Shown: positions 33,976 to 43,117, counted from the stretch's first letter. The stretch is 64,000 nucleotides of DNA from Hyphomonas sp. CY54-11-8 (GCF_000682735.1 NZ_AWFD01000005.1:1-64000), one strand, 5' to 3'. Notes: generated by a model from the letters alone, not told the origin. Program-made: numbers and translations.

Positions 33976-35796
33976 ATGGCCGCACCCCCACTGATCACGC
34001 TTACCGATGTTCGCCTCTCCTTCGGGGGCAAGCCCCTGTTCACGGGGGTCAGCTTCTCGCTGTCCAAGGGCGAGCGCGTGGCGCTGGTCGGTCGCAACGG
34101 CGCGGGCAAGTCGACGCTGATGAAGATCATTTCAGAGCGCGTGGAAGCCGACAGCGGAGACGTCTGGCGTCAGCCGGGCATCACCTTCGCCAGCGTCGCG
34201 CAGGAGCCGGACCTTGCCGGCTTCGAATCCGTACTCGCCTATGCCAGCGAAGGGCTCGACGGCGCCTATATGGCCGAGGCCGAATTGTCGGAATTCGGCG
34301 TCGAGGCAGATGCAGACCCGGCCACGCTCTCCGGCGGCCAGCTGCGCCGCGCCGCGCTCGCCAAAGCCTTTGCCGCCGATCCGGACGTGCTGCTGCTGGA
34401 CGAGCCGACCAACCATCTCGACGTACCTATGATCGAGCAACTGGAAGCACGCCTGAAGAACTTCAACGGCGTCGTGCTGGTCGTCAGCCACGACCGCCGC
34501 TTCCTGGAGAACATCTCGACCAACACGCTCTGGCTGCGCCAGGGCAAGGTGCTGAAGAGCCCGGACGGCTATGTGAAGTTCGACGAATGGGCCGAACAGA
34601 TCGAGATCGAGGAAGAACGCCAGCTGCGCCGGATGACGACGCACCTGAAGGACGAGCAGCACTGGCTGGCCCGCGGCGTCACCGGCCGGCGCAAGCGCAA
34701 CCAGGGCCGTCTCGCAAAACTGAGAGACCTGCGCGCCGAACATGCCGAGATGCGGTCCGCCCTTCAGGACCGCAAAGCCACCGCCGACCTCAGCGTCGAC
34801 GCCGGGGATTCGATGAGCAAGAAGGTGATCGAGACCCGGCACCTGACCAAGACTTATGAAGGCCCGGATGGACCGTTCACCCTGGTCAACGATCTCTCCA
34901 TCAGGATCCTGCGCGGCGACCGGATCGGCATCATAGGGCCCAATGGCGTCGGCAAGACGACACTGGTCAAACTCCTCCTCGGCCGGATCGAACCGGACAG
35001 TGGCAGCGTAAAGCACTCCAAAACGCTGCAGGTGACCTATCAGGACCAGACGCGCGAAACGCTGAACCCGAAGGACACGATCTGGGAAGCCCTCGCCCCG
35101 AATGGCGGCGACTCCATCATGGTGCAGGGCCGACAGCGGCATGTCGCAGCCTATGCGAAGGACTTCCTGTTTGCGCCGGACCAGCTGCGCCAGCCGGTCG
35201 GCGCCCTCTCCGGCGGGGAACGCAACCGGCTCGCCCTTGCCATTGGTCTTGCCCAACCGTCCAACCTGCTCGTGATGGACGAACCGACCAACGATCTCGA
35301 CATGCAGACGCTGGACCTGCTGGAGGACATGCTGCTCGGATATGAAGGCACGCTGATCCTGGTCAGCCACGACCGGGCCTTCCTCGATGCCACCGTGACC
35401 AGTTGCCTCTGCCCTGTCGGCAATGGCGAATGGATCGTCACGGCCGGCGGCTGGAGCGACGCGCAGGAACAGCTGAAAGGTTTCCGGCAGAGGGGCGAAG
35501 CAGATGCTCCGAAGGCGGAAAAACCGAAGACAGACAATGCACAGCGTCCGAAACCTCAGACGAAGCTCTCCTTCAAGGATGAGCATCGTCAGAAGGAACT
35601 GGACGCGTTGATCCCGAAGCTGCAGGCCGAAATCGCCAAGCTGGAGCAGGACATGTCCGATCCGGGTCTCTATGCCCGCGATGCGGATGCCTTCAACAAG
35701 AAGTCCGCCCGCGTCGGCGCAGCGCGCGAAGAGCTCGACATGGCCGAAATGGAATGGCTGGAGATCGAGGAAAAGCGCGAAGCGCTGGCGAAGTAA
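33976..35796 (+). CDS. uup: ABC-F family ATPase (Uup-like)
   Basis: A 606-residue soluble protein with two ABC cassettes and no membrane domain. Cassette 1 has GRNGAGKST (~38), LSGGQLRRAALAKA (~118) and LLDEPTNHLD (~140). Cassette 2 has GPNGVGKTT (~322), LSGGERNRLALAIG (~414) and VMDEPTNDLD. An Arg/Lys-rich interdomain linker and a C-terminal coiled coil (about 535-606) fit Uup. ABC-F proteins act on ribosomes or structured nucleic acids. The Uup assignment within ABC-F rests on the C-terminal domain. Confidence 0.88.
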   Translation: MAAPPLITLTDVRLSFGGKPLFTGVSFSLSKGERVALVGRNGAGKSTLMKIISERVEADSGDVWRQPGITFASVAQEPDLAGFESVLAYASEGLDGAYMAEAELSEFGVEADADPATLSGGQLRRAALAKAFAADPDVLLLDEPTNHLDVPMIEQLEARLKNFNGVVLVVSHDRRFLENISTNTLWLRQGKVLKSPDGYVKFDEWAEQIEIEEERQLRRMTTHLKDEQHWLARGVTGRRKRNQGRLAKLRDLRAEHAEMRSALQDRKATADLSVDAGDSMSKKVIETRHLTKTYEGPDGPFTLVNDLSIRILRGDRIGIIGPNGVGKTTLVKLLLGRIEPDSGSVKHSKTLQVTYQDQTRETLNPKDTIWEALAPNGGDSIMVQGRQRHVAAYAKDFLFAPDQLRQPVGALSGGERNRLALAIGLAQPSNLLVMDEPTNDLDMQTLDLLEDMLLGYEGTLILVSHDRAFLDATVTSCLCPVGNGEWIVTAGGWSDAQEQLKGFRQRGEADAPKAEKPKTDNAQRPKPQTKLSFKDEHRQKELDALIPKLQAEIAKLEQDMSDPGLYARDADAFNKKSARVGAAREELDMAEMEWLEIEEKREALAK

Positions 35797-35880
35797 CCTG
35801 TCCAAATTGAAATGGTGGCGGCGAACACTTCGTTAAGCAGGCCTTACTAGACTTGGGCCTGACAGATGGAGACGACGCCC

Positions 35881-36267
35881 ATGCGCCTGGTACCCCTTCT
35901 TGCCGCCTCGAGCGCGATTGCCCTGCTGGCTGCGCCGGCCTTCGCGGAAACCCCCAGCATGAAACCTGACAAGCCTGAACCCGCAAAAGGACAGGAAACC
36001 GGGGTCTATCGCTTCGGGGCCACTTATTCCGTGACGCCGGGCGATACCGCCTCCGCCTGCCAGTCGAGCTGCGCGGAAGATGCGCAGTGCGTTGCCTGGA
36101 GCTATGTGGCCACATTCGAAGGCGCCGATGCGCGCTGTGAACTGAAGCGCGGCGGCGGCAAGGCCCGTCCGAACCCGCTGGCCACCTCTGGCGTCTCGCC
36201 GACGCTTGCGGCAAAGTTCATCCCGGAACCGAAGCCCGAACTCGAAGGCGGACCAGAAAGTGAATAA
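35881..36267 (+). CDS. Exported PAN/Apple-domain protein
   Basis: A 128-residue secreted protein with a signal peptide (cleavage near AFAE, residue ~23), followed by a PAN_4-like domain (about 42-85). The domain carries a paired-Cys pattern (CQSSCAEDAQCVAWSYV ... CELK) expected to form disulfides, and it usually mediates protein or carbohydrate binding. The C-terminus is a short Pro/Glu-rich tail. ATG 35881 is preferred over 35866 because GGAGA lies 9 bases before it and the signal peptide then begins correctly. Confidence 0.75.
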   Translation: MRLVPLLAASSAIALLAAPAFAETPSMKPDKPEPAKGQETGVYRFGATYSVTPGDTASACQSSCAEDAQCVAWSYVATFEGADARCELKRGGGKARPNPLATSGVSPTLAAKFIPEPKPELEGGPESE

Positions 36268-36272
36268 GCGCT

Positions 36273-37871
36273 CTAGAGCGCCCGCTCTTTCGTAGCCGTG
36301 AAGCGGATGTCCGGGTTCTTTTCCTGGGCGTAACCGACATCCCACGCATTCTTGGCGAGATAGACCGGCGCATCGTCGAGGTCTGTGCCTGACGAGGACT
36401 TGTTCTTCTCAAGGAAGGCTTCCAGCACTTTCGGATCGTCACAGGAGAGCCAGCGCGCGACATTATAGGGCGCCGGTTCGAACACGACTTCCAGATTGTA
36501 CTCTGCTGCCACGCGCTCGATCATCACCTCGAACTGCAGCTGGCCGACGGCGCCGACGATCATGTCGGAACCGATGGTCGGCTTGAACAGTTGGGTCACG
36601 CCCTCTTCCGCGAGGCTTTCGAGGGCCTTGCGCAAGTGCTTTGCTTTCATTGGGTCTTTCACGCGCGCCCGGCGCAGAAGTTCCGGCGCAAAGTTCGGAA
36701 TACCGGCAAACTTGATGTCACCATTCTCCGAAAGACTGTCGCCGACGCGCAGTTGGCCATGGTTCGGCACACCGATCACGTCACCCGCATAGGCGGTTTC
36801 GGCGATCTCGCGGTCCTGCGCGAGGAACATCATCGGATTGTGGATATTCAGCTGCTTGCCGCCCGCCGTCTTCAGGCGCATCCCGCGCTTGAACTCGCCC
36901 GAACACAGACGAAGGAACGCCACGCGGTCGCGGTGGTTCGGATCCATGTTCGCCTGGATCTTGAAGACGAAACCCGACACCGTGTTGTCGTCGGCATGGA
37001 TGATAACCGGCTCGCCCTTCTTCTCGGCTTTCTGGTCACGCGGCGGCGGCGCATAGGCATGCAGCGTACGGAGCAGCTCCAGAACGCCGAAATGGCGCAG
37101 AGCCGAACCGAACACGACCGGCGTCATGTGGCCACCGAGGAAGGCTTCCTTGTCGAACTCCGGCAACAGACCAGTGGCCATTTCCATGCCTTCGGAGAGT
37201 TCGCCATAGACGCTCTCGTCGAGGTTCGCCTGAAGGGTCGCCTCATCGGCGGCAATGCGCGGTGCGGCGCCGATCTTCGGCGCTTCACCGGGGCGGCGTT
37301 CGAACTGGATCAGTTCCTTCGTAGCCAGATCGATCATGCCGGAAAAACGCTGACCGCTGGCCGCAGGCCAGTAGAGCGGCGCGGTATCCAGCTGCAGCTT
37401 TTCCTGCACTTCGTCCAGAAGCGCGATCGGGTCCTGTGCCTCGCGGTCCATCTTGTTGATGAAGGTCACGATCGGGATGTCACGCAGGCGACAAACTTCA
37501 AACAGTTTCAGCGTCTGTGGCTCGATGCCTTTTGCAGCGTCCAGAACCATGACAGCGCAGTCCGCTGCGGTCAGCGTGCGGTAGGTGTCTTCGGAGAAGT
37601 CTTCGTGGCCCGGCGTGTCGAGCAGATTGAAGATGAGATCCTCGAACTCGAAGGTCATCACGGAGGCCGACACGGAGATGCCGCGGTCGCGCTCGATCTT
37701 CATCCAGTCGGACGTAGTGCGCCGCGCCTCGCCGCGCGCAGCCACTTCCCCGGCCGCACGGATGGCCCCGCCGGCCAGCAGCAGGTTCTCCGTCAGCGTG
37801 GTCTTGCCCGCGTCAGGGTGTGAGATGATGGCGAAGGTCCGCCGGCGGGCGGCTTCTGCAGCGTGGGACAT
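36273..37871 (-). CDS. prfC: Peptide chain release factor 3
   Basis: A 532-residue translational GTPase. The G1 loop is SHPDAGKTTLTE (~18), the switch regions include RGISVSASVMTFE, and DTPGHEDFSEDTYR (G3) and FINKMDREAQDP (G4) follow, with C-terminal EF-G-like domains. RF3 recycles RF1/RF2 after termination. The gene stands alone, convergent with the PAN-domain gene (5 bases between stops). The ribosome site is weak. Confidence 0.95.
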   Translation of the reverse strand: MSHAAEAARRRTFAIISHPDAGKTTLTENLLLAGGAIRAAGEVAARGEARRTTSDWMKIERDRGISVSASVMTFEFEDLIFNLLDTPGHEDFSEDTYRTLTAADCAVMVLDAAKGIEPQTLKLFEVCRLRDIPIVTFINKMDREAQDPIALLDEVQEKLQLDTAPLYWPAASGQRFSGMIDLATKELIQFERRPGEAPKIGAAPRIAADEATLQANLDESVYGELSEGMEMATGLLPEFDKEAFLGGHMTPVVFGSALRHFGVLELLRTLHAYAPPPRDQKAEKKGEPVIIHADDNTVSGFVFKIQANMDPNHRDRVAFLRLCSGEFKRGMRLKTAGGKQLNIHNPMMFLAQDREIAETAYAGDVIGVPNHGQLRVGDSLSENGDIKFAGIPNFAPELLRRARVKDPMKAKHLRKALESLAEEGVTQLFKPTIGSDMIVGAVGQLQFEVMIERVAAEYNLEVVFEPAPYNVARWLSCDDPKVLEAFLEKNKSSSGTDLDDAPVYLAKNAWDVGYAQEKNPDIRFTATKERAL

Positions 37872-37964
37872 GTTGAAACGGCTCGTATTTTCCAGGCCGA
37901 GCCCCTAGCCGATTTAGGCCACGGATTGAAGGGCTGGTGTCAGGCGGAGTGTGCTGACAGTGCT

Positions 37965-38339
37965 TCAGGCAGCCTTCGGCCAGATCTGTTCAAGGTCCGG
38001 TGCCTGGCCTTCATGCTCATGGCGTTCACGCAGGCTGGCGAGGATCGTTTCCGGCAGGATCGTCAGGCGGGCTTCGCCAACGCGCTTCTCCTTCACCGGG
38101 AACAGGGCGGCATTGGCGCCAGTCTTGGCGATGATCAGGGCCGCCAGGTCTTCGACAAGGTTCACTTCCATCACGACGCCTTCATCGACATGGGCCGACA
38201 CGACCCGCGCAACGAATTCCAGCGCCTCACGCGCCCGCATGCTGGCAGGATCCCCGCAGCCAAGCACTTTCCAGCGCTTGGACAGATGAATTTCCGGGAT
38301 CGCCACGTCGACGATCTGTTCGTTCAAGAGAAACAGCAT
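37965..38339 (-). CDS. Conserved hypothetical protein
   Basis: A 124-residue cytosolic protein of no family I recognise. It has mixed alpha/beta character, with an N-terminal FLLNEQIVDVAIPEIHL block and a central EFVARVVSAHVDEGVVMEVNLVEDLAALIIAKTGANAALFP segment. A GGCGGGG site precedes ATG 38339. A CtrA-like box (TTAG-N7-TTAAC) ends 53 bases upstream of the start, hinting at cell-cycle control. Confidence 0.65.
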   Translation of the reverse strand: MLFLLNEQIVDVAIPEIHLSKRWKVLGCGDPASMRAREALEFVARVVSAHVDEGVVMEVNLVEDLAALIIAKTGANAALFPVKEKRVGEARLTILPETILASLRERHEHEGQAPDLEQIWPKAA

Positions 38340-38391
38340 AACCCCGCCTTGCCCAGTATCCTGATTCGAATTTCAAGCTGCCCGCACGGGG

Positions 38392-38407
38392 TTAGCGGGG
38401 AGTTAAC
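38392..38407. promoter_or_regulatory. CtrA-like box upstream of the 37965-38339 gene
   Basis: TTAG-CGGGGAG-TTAAC matches the CtrA consensus TTAA-N7-TTAAC with one mismatch. It lies 53 bases upstream of the minus-strand hypothetical gene start, a usual position for a CtrA-controlled promoter. The regulatory role is inferred. Confidence 0.45.
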
Positions 38408-38467
38408 AGAGGCTTGTCCTTCACAAAGGAATTTGCCGGATCCCACTACAGGATTCAGGCTTCTTGT

Positions 38468-38815
38468 TCAGGCGCCTTCCTCGACATGCTCGGTCAGGAA
38501 ATGGCGCCCCTCCTTGTCTTCGATTTCGACGACCCAGAGATCGCTGTCGCGTTTGCGCGCCCGTGCGACGTAGTCATCCACCAAATGCTCGTCCGGCCCG
38601 ACGCCCTGCGCGGTGAGATTCATGAAGATGCGGTCGCCATCCATACCCATGGACGGGATGTAGGCCGCCGCCGTTCCGTCCAGGCGCGCAACCTTCACCA
38701 GGACATCGCCGCGGTCATCGTCGCCATGCTGGACGATAAAGCCCGACGCGCCCGCGACTTCCGCCCGGCGGATCAGGGCCTCGATCCAGAGGCGTGTGGG
38801 CAGGCGCTCCATCAT
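38468..38815 (-). CDS. DUF1491 family protein
   Basis: A 115-residue soluble protein with the DUF1491 opening RLPTRLWIEALIRRAEVAGASGFIVQHGDDDRGDVLVKV and a conserved DLWVVEIED ending, a family restricted to alphaproteobacteria with no known function. ATG 38815 has GGAG 8 bases upstream; 38812 is also a Met. It is divergent from the small membrane protein gene, and a CtrA-like box lies between them. Confidence 0.88.
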   Translation of the reverse strand: MMERLPTRLWIEALIRRAEVAGASGFIVQHGDDDRGDVLVKVARLDGTAAAYIPSMGMDGDRIFMNLTAQGVGPDEHLVDDYVARARKRDSDLWVVEIEDKEGRHFLTEHVEEGA

Positions 38816-38864
38816 CGGGTGTCTCCTTCGAAACGGCATGATGCTTGCAGTTTCAGGTTCAGTG

Positions 38865-38880
38865 TTAACGCACTGGTAAC
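38865..38880. promoter_or_regulatory. CtrA-like box in a divergent promoter
   Basis: TTAA-CGCACTG-GTAAC has one mismatch to TTAA-N7-TTAAC. It sits in the 87-base gap between the DUF1491 gene (minus) and the small membrane protein gene (plus), and could serve either promoter. Confidence 0.5.
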
Positions 38881-38902
38881 GACTGACGGAAGGGGCCAGA
38901 GC

Positions 38903-39103
38903 ATGAAAAGCAGCGATCTGATCCTGCTGGCACCCGCCATCGCCTTTGCCGGTGGCCTGACCGGACTCATACAGCATTCAAACCATCCGGGCGACGTCCT
39001 GTTCCTCGCCACGTCCATCATCCTGTTTGCGATGGGCGCCGCGATATTTGGCGGACTGTTCCTCCTGTTGCGGTCGAGCCTGCCGGAAGACGAGGACGTC
39101 TAG
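38903..39103 (+). CDS. Small two-helix membrane protein
   Basis: A 66-residue protein with two hydrophobic helices (about 5-22 and 33-57) and an acidic tail PEDEDV. An AAGGGG site precedes ATG 38903; the longer frame upstream is the antisense of the DUF1491 gene. No family is recognised. The CtrA-like box 22 bases before the start suggests cell-cycle-linked expression. Confidence 0.65.
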   Translation: MKSSDLILLAPAIAFAGGLTGLIQHSNHPGDVLFLATSIILFAMGAAIFGGLFLLLRSSLPEDEDV

Positions 39104-39118
39104 AGGCTGACGCCCCCT

Positions 39119-40735
39119 TTATTGCGCCGCATCGTCCACGGGTTCGACATCGGCGTCGTGCGCCCGCGGCAAGGTCACGGACACGCGTGTGCCTTTGCCG
39201 AGGGTCGAGCGGATGTCGATCTGCCCGCCATGCAGCTCCGCAAAACGTTTGACGACGGCGAGGCCGAGTCCCGTCCCCTTCACGCCGCGGGCATTGCCGC
39301 CCTGTGCGAACGGCTCCAGCGCGAGGCGCACATCTTCCTCACTCATGCCGGCGCCCTTGTCCGCGACGGACAGGATGGCGGCATTGCCGCTGATTTCCGC
39401 ATCCAGCACGATAGCGCTGCCGCTGTCCGAGTATTTGATCGCATTGGACACAAGGTTCTGCCAGATCTGGCGCACGGCGCGCGCATCGGCCTGTGCCCAG
39501 ACTTCCCCATCCGCTTTCAGGCGCAATTTCACCCCGGCCCGTTCGGCCTGGTTCTCCAGCTGGCGGATCACGGACAGTGCAGAAGCAGACAGGTCGACTG
39601 GCTCCGGCTCAAGGCGATATCGATCGGCATCGGCCTTGGCGAGGTCCAGCATGTCCTCGACCATGAGGAGCAGTTCCTGTCCGCTGTCATGAATGATGGC
39701 CGGATAGTCCTGATAGGCTTCCGGTAGCGGGCCGCGCACACCATGGCGCATCATGTCGGCATAGCCGATGATGGCATTCAGCGGCGTTTTCAGGTCATGG
39801 CCCAGCGAGGCGAAGAAAGCCGTGCGCTGGCGGACGGCATCACGCGCACGCGTTTCGGCATCGACAGGAGGCACCTTGCCCTCCTGCGCCTGACGGTCGA
39901 CCAGCACGATATGCGTGCCGCCCTCGTAAGGCGTGGCGCAAAACGCGATCTTGCGGCCGTTGGCGAGGACCGCCTCCCCTGCCATCGCAGATGCGGTCAG
40001 CAGTTTGGCGGGCGGAGTCGAGGCGTCCAGAATGTCGCGCAATAGCGTGCCCGCACCGATGGCCGGCAGGCCGAGCCGGTCGCCGTCCGCCCCGCGGATC
40101 ATGCCGTCCGGCGTCACGTCCAGCAGGAGGACACCGGAATCGGCCGGAACAGGAATGGTCGCCTTGGCCGGATGAGAGACTTCGGCAAGCGGCGGCTGGT
40201 CTGCCGCTGCAGCCACGAGTTGTTCCTGCCCGCGAGCGAGATACCAGACCAGCAGCGCGCAGGTGACAAGCGCTGCAAAAGCCAGCAGCCGGGCGACGCT
40301 GGAGAAGCCCGGAACGGCCTCTCCCATCGGCAGAATCCCGATTTCGGACAACAGGATCGCCACGAAATAGGCCCCTGCGCCGAAGATCGACGCTTCCGCC
40401 GCCATGCTGGAATTATTGAGGCTGAGCGCCACGAGCGGTGCAATCACGAAAAGAACCGCCAACGGAGACATCGCTGCGCCGCTCAATGCGAGAGCGAAAG
40501 CGGCAAACACAGTCCACGCAATCACCAGAAAAGACGGGGCAAATTGGTTCAGAAGCCGATCTGGCCCCAGCAGCAGATACCCAGTCAGTCCGGGCAGGGC
40601 CGCCAGCCCCAGCCAGGCGAACGACAATGCCTCTCTTTCGCGCGAGACGAGAATGGAACAGGCAACCGCAACCACCATGGCCAGCCAGCCAAGGTGTATA
40701 ATCCGTAATCTCTGACGCTGCTTTTGGGGCAACAT
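39119..40735 (-). CDS. Membrane sensor histidine kinase (orphan)
   Basis: A protein of about 538 residues with six or so N-terminal helices (to ~190), a PAS-like region (about 215-310), then HisKA with the phospho-acceptor in FFASLGHDLKTPLNAIIGYADMM. The HATPase_c domain has NLVSNAIKYS (N box), DKGAGMS (G1) and GVKGTGLGLAVV (G2). No response regulator is adjacent. The start is uncertain (40735 or 40765; neither has a good ribosome site). The open frame running on to 41902 is only the antisense of the next gene. It is divergent from a secreted protein gene. Confidence 0.88.
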   Translation of the reverse strand: MLPQKQRQRLRIIHLGWLAMVVAVACSILVSREREALSFAWLGLAALPGLTGYLLLGPDRLLNQFAPSFLVIAWTVFAAFALALSGAAMSPLAVLFVIAPLVALSLNNSSMAAEASIFGAGAYFVAILLSEIGILPMGEAVPGFSSVARLLAFAALVTCALLVWYLARGQEQLVAAAADQPPLAEVSHPAKATIPVPADSGVLLLDVTPDGMIRGADGDRLGLPAIGAGTLLRDILDASTPPAKLLTASAMAGEAVLANGRKIAFCATPYEGGTHIVLVDRQAQEGKVPPVDAETRARDAVRQRTAFFASLGHDLKTPLNAIIGYADMMRHGVRGPLPEAYQDYPAIIHDSGQELLLMVEDMLDLAKADADRYRLEPEPVDLSASALSVIRQLENQAERAGVKLRLKADGEVWAQADARAVRQIWQNLVSNAIKYSDSGSAIVLDAEISGNAAILSVADKGAGMSEEDVRLALEPFAQGGNARGVKGTGLGLAVVKRFAELHGGQIDIRSTLGKGTRVSVTLPRAHDADVEPVDDAAQ

Positions 40736-40885
40736 ATTAATACCCCGGTGAGATTCATTAGGCATTGTAACGGTGTCGGCGGTTTCTTGCTGTATTTGTA
40801 ATGCAAGAAGCGGGCAAGCTGCTGTTCCCCCCTTGGGGAAGTTCGGGCAGAAAGTATCGTGTGTCGCGTGAGGGAGTGAGCGAAC

Positions 40886-41884
40886 ATGAATTCCATCAGA
40901 ACGATCGGGGCTATTGTTATCGCTATGGGGATGGCTCTTGGAGCCTCCGCACAGGAAGGCCAGCCCAAAGAGAAGAAATCCGGTGATGCGATCTCTGAAT
41001 CCGCTGCCGTTTACGCTACCTACCAATCCGAAGTGACGGACGTAAAAACGAAACCGCTTGGTTCTGCCAGCGATATCGACCACGCCCTGAACTCGCTCGG
41101 CGGACACAATCCGGACCAGCTTTCGCAGGGCTGGATTTCCTATTCCGCGCTCATCGCCTCTCAGGACCCTGAATATCGCGCCGCAGTCCGCGACATCGCG
41201 GATTTCTATGGCCGTGATGCCATGATGAACGGTCTGGCCAATGATGTGCGCTATGCCCGTACGCTGAATGGTGGCGACACGGCCGTCAGCGCCGCGCTCG
41301 CCGCAACCGAGGCCGACAGCCGTCGCCTCTCCAGCGCTGCCGCCTTCGTGAAGGAACAGGCCTACTCGCTGCAGGCCTCCGGCTGGGCCAAGGCGAAGAT
41401 CGGCAATTCGGGCGCAAAGGCCACGACCCTCGACAAGATCCAGAAGGCCGGCATCCCGGCCAGCCAGCCGCTGGTCAACGCTTTCAGCGCGTCTGATATC
41501 GATGGCGTGCTGGTGCAGGCTGGTGTCCCCGGCGCCCCGTCGCTGTGGGACAATGTCTCCGGCGCCGCCAGCGCCGTGCGGTTCCCGGCAGCCATGACGT
41601 CGGGCCTCAAACTCAATCGCAAGCGCGTGAAATATGGCAAGGAACCGATCGCCGACCAGATCGCCACGCTCGCCGCTTTCCGCGTCATGGGCTCTGAAGC
41701 CGCCACCCCGGCCCAGATGTCCAGCGCCATGTCGGAACGCGAGACCCGCGGCTGCCTGAACATGGCCAACCTGAACCTGCAGCAGTGTGTTGCCGCTGCG
41801 AACCAGCAGTACGAAGTACCTTTCTGTATCGGAGAGCACGCGCTTGCCGATGTGGGTAAGTGCATCGGTGGGGTCTACCAGTAA
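40886..41884 (+). CDS. Secreted hypothetical protein
   Basis: A 332-residue protein with a signal peptide (cleavage near ASAQ, residue ~23) and no recognised domain. It is helix-rich and Ala-rich, with three late Cys residues (GCLNM, QQCVAA, FCIGE) and one near the end (KCIGG) that could form two disulfides. A GAGGGAG site lies about 12 bases before ATG 40886. It is divergent from the orphan histidine kinase and has its own strong terminator. The 5' leader contains two small hairpins (around 40795 and 40830). Confidence 0.75.
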   Translation: MNSIRTIGAIVIAMGMALGASAQEGQPKEKKSGDAISESAAVYATYQSEVTDVKTKPLGSASDIDHALNSLGGHNPDQLSQGWISYSALIASQDPEYRAAVRDIADFYGRDAMMNGLANDVRYARTLNGGDTAVSAALAATEADSRRLSSAAAFVKEQAYSLQASGWAKAKIGNSGAKATTLDKIQKAGIPASQPLVNAFSASDIDGVLVQAGVPGAPSLWDNVSGAASAVRFPAAMTSGLKLNRKRVKYGKEPIADQIATLAAFRVMGSEAATPAQMSSAMSERETRGCLNMANLNLQQCVAAANQQYEVPFCIGEHALADVGKCIGGVYQ

Positions 41885-41907
41885 GCCCCTACCATCTCTC
41901 AACCTTC

Positions 41908-41946
41908 ACCCCCGGGGCCCATGGCCGCCGGGGGTTTTCTTTTTTG
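41908..41946 (+). terminator. Rho-independent terminator after the secreted protein gene
   Basis: A stem ACCCCCGG / GCCGGGGGTT is followed by TTTTCTTTTTT. It ends 13 bases before the sufE start, so sufE needs its own promoter or readthrough. Confidence 0.85.
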
Positions 41947-41958
41947 GCAGGATGCCCC

Positions 41959-42390
41959 ATGTCACGGGCCATGAGCATTGCTGAAACCGCCGCAGACATT
42001 CGCGAAGACTTCTCCTGGCTCGAAGACTGGGAAGCGCGCTACGCCCACATCATCGACCTGGGCAAGGCGAACCCGCCGCTGGAGCCGCATGAGCGGACGG
42101 AAGATACCCGGGTGCGCGGCTGTGCCAGCCAGGTCTGGCTCGTCACGGGCTGGGAAGATGGCAAGCTGGTGCTGCGGGCCGAGTCTGACGCGATGATCGT
42201 TTCAGGCCTGATCGCCCTGCTCGTGGCGCTGTACAATGGCGCCACTCGCGACGAGATCCTGTCCTTCGACGCGAAGGCTTTTCTGGATGAGATCGGTGTC
42301 AGCGGCGCATTGACGGCCCAGCGTTCGAACGGCCTTGCCTCCATGCTGGCGCGCATTCAGGACGACGCGAAAGCCATGCCTGCGTCCTGA
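41959..42390 (+). CDS. sufE: Cysteine desulfuration protein SufE
   Basis: A 143-residue SufE-fold protein with the acceptor Cys55 in RVRGCASQVWL and the usual IREDF/LEDWEARYAHIIDLGK opening. It accepts persulfide sulfur from SufS for Fe-S cluster assembly. The rest of the suf operon is not in this window. ATG 41959 has an AGGA site; the frame upstream overlaps the terminator and is not used. Confidence 0.93.
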   Translation: MSRAMSIAETAADIREDFSWLEDWEARYAHIIDLGKANPPLEPHERTEDTRVRGCASQVWLVTGWEDGKLVLRAESDAMIVSGLIALLVALYNGATRDEILSFDAKAFLDEIGVSGALTAQRSNGLASMLARIQDDAKAMPAS

Positions 42391-42470
42391 TCCGATCGCA
42401 GCAGGCCATCAGCGCCGGCAAGCCGCATCTTCAGATCCCTCGCCTCGCCGTGCCCGGCTCCGCAGGGGAT

Positions 42471-42968
42471 TCAGGCGGCGTACAAGTTGGTTTTCTGGTG
42501 GATAGCTGCGCCACCGGGCGGCGTGAGCAGCAGACGGCGGCTGGCCAGCTCTTCATCATGGCACAGCACCTGGTTGATCCGGCCATCCGCCCCGGCCAGC
42601 GGCAGGCGGAGCCAGGCGTGCAGCCGTTCCCCGGCTTCGATCACACCGCCAACCGGCACCCCCCGGTCAATCGCAGCGGACAGGCCGAGCGCGTAGGTTT
42701 CGGCTGCGGTACCAGCGACATCCTCGATCCGGCGGCCGCGGGCTTCAAATCCCAGCAGGTCGCGCAGGCGGGACCCGGCGATTCGGAAGCGCCCTGCCCC
42801 CGATTCGTCGAACTCTACGATGGAAATGCTGGCCAGCACGGACCGCAGGTGTCCCGGGTCAATCGATTCGCGGCGCGGGACACCGTCCGATTCGCCCAAG
42901 CGGCACCAATAGTCGACAAGGCTGCGCTGGACAGCAGTTACGCCTCTGAAAACATTCTGTTTGGTCAT
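42471..42968 (-). CDS. PAS-domain protein (PAS_5 family)
   Basis: A 165-residue protein with the alphaproteobacterial PAS_5 (PF07310) pattern: LVDYWCRLGESDGVPRRESIDPGHLRSVLASISIVEF at the start, then GRFRIAGSRLRDLLGFEARG. It is a stand-alone PAS module without an output domain. Family members are often linked to cell-cycle or envelope stress, but the function is unproven. It is monocistronic on the minus strand. Confidence 0.82.
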   Translation of the reverse strand: MTKQNVFRGVTAVQRSLVDYWCRLGESDGVPRRESIDPGHLRSVLASISIVEFDESGAGRFRIAGSRLRDLLGFEARGRRIEDVAGTAAETYALGLSAAIDRGVPVGGVIEAGERLHAWLRLPLAGADGRINQVLCHDEELASRRLLLTPPGGAAIHQKTNLYAA

Positions 42969-43117
42969 CTTCAGCCACCCCCGTGGTGATTCGATAGAAT
43001 CACCTATCGCGCGAGTTGCAGGTCCGAATCAAGAGTCTTTGTGATGTTTTGTTAACCAAGATTACCCAAATATTTTGTTTCGCTTCCGGAACAACAAGTA
43101 TTCGTGGCCGAGTTCTT

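Noticed and set aside
34132-35805. 557-residue minus-strand open frame opposite the ABC-F ATPase
   Set aside because: It is the antisense mirror of a strongly recognised gene in GC-rich DNA, with no domain, start signal or conserved motif.
40766-41902. Extension of the histidine kinase frame to 41902
   Set aside because: The added part is antisense to the secreted protein gene and lacks any domain; the kinase's membrane helices begin right after 40735.
43052-43066. TTAA-N7-TACC before the PAS_5 gene as a CtrA box
   Set aside because: The second half has two mismatches and the position is not supported by anything else.
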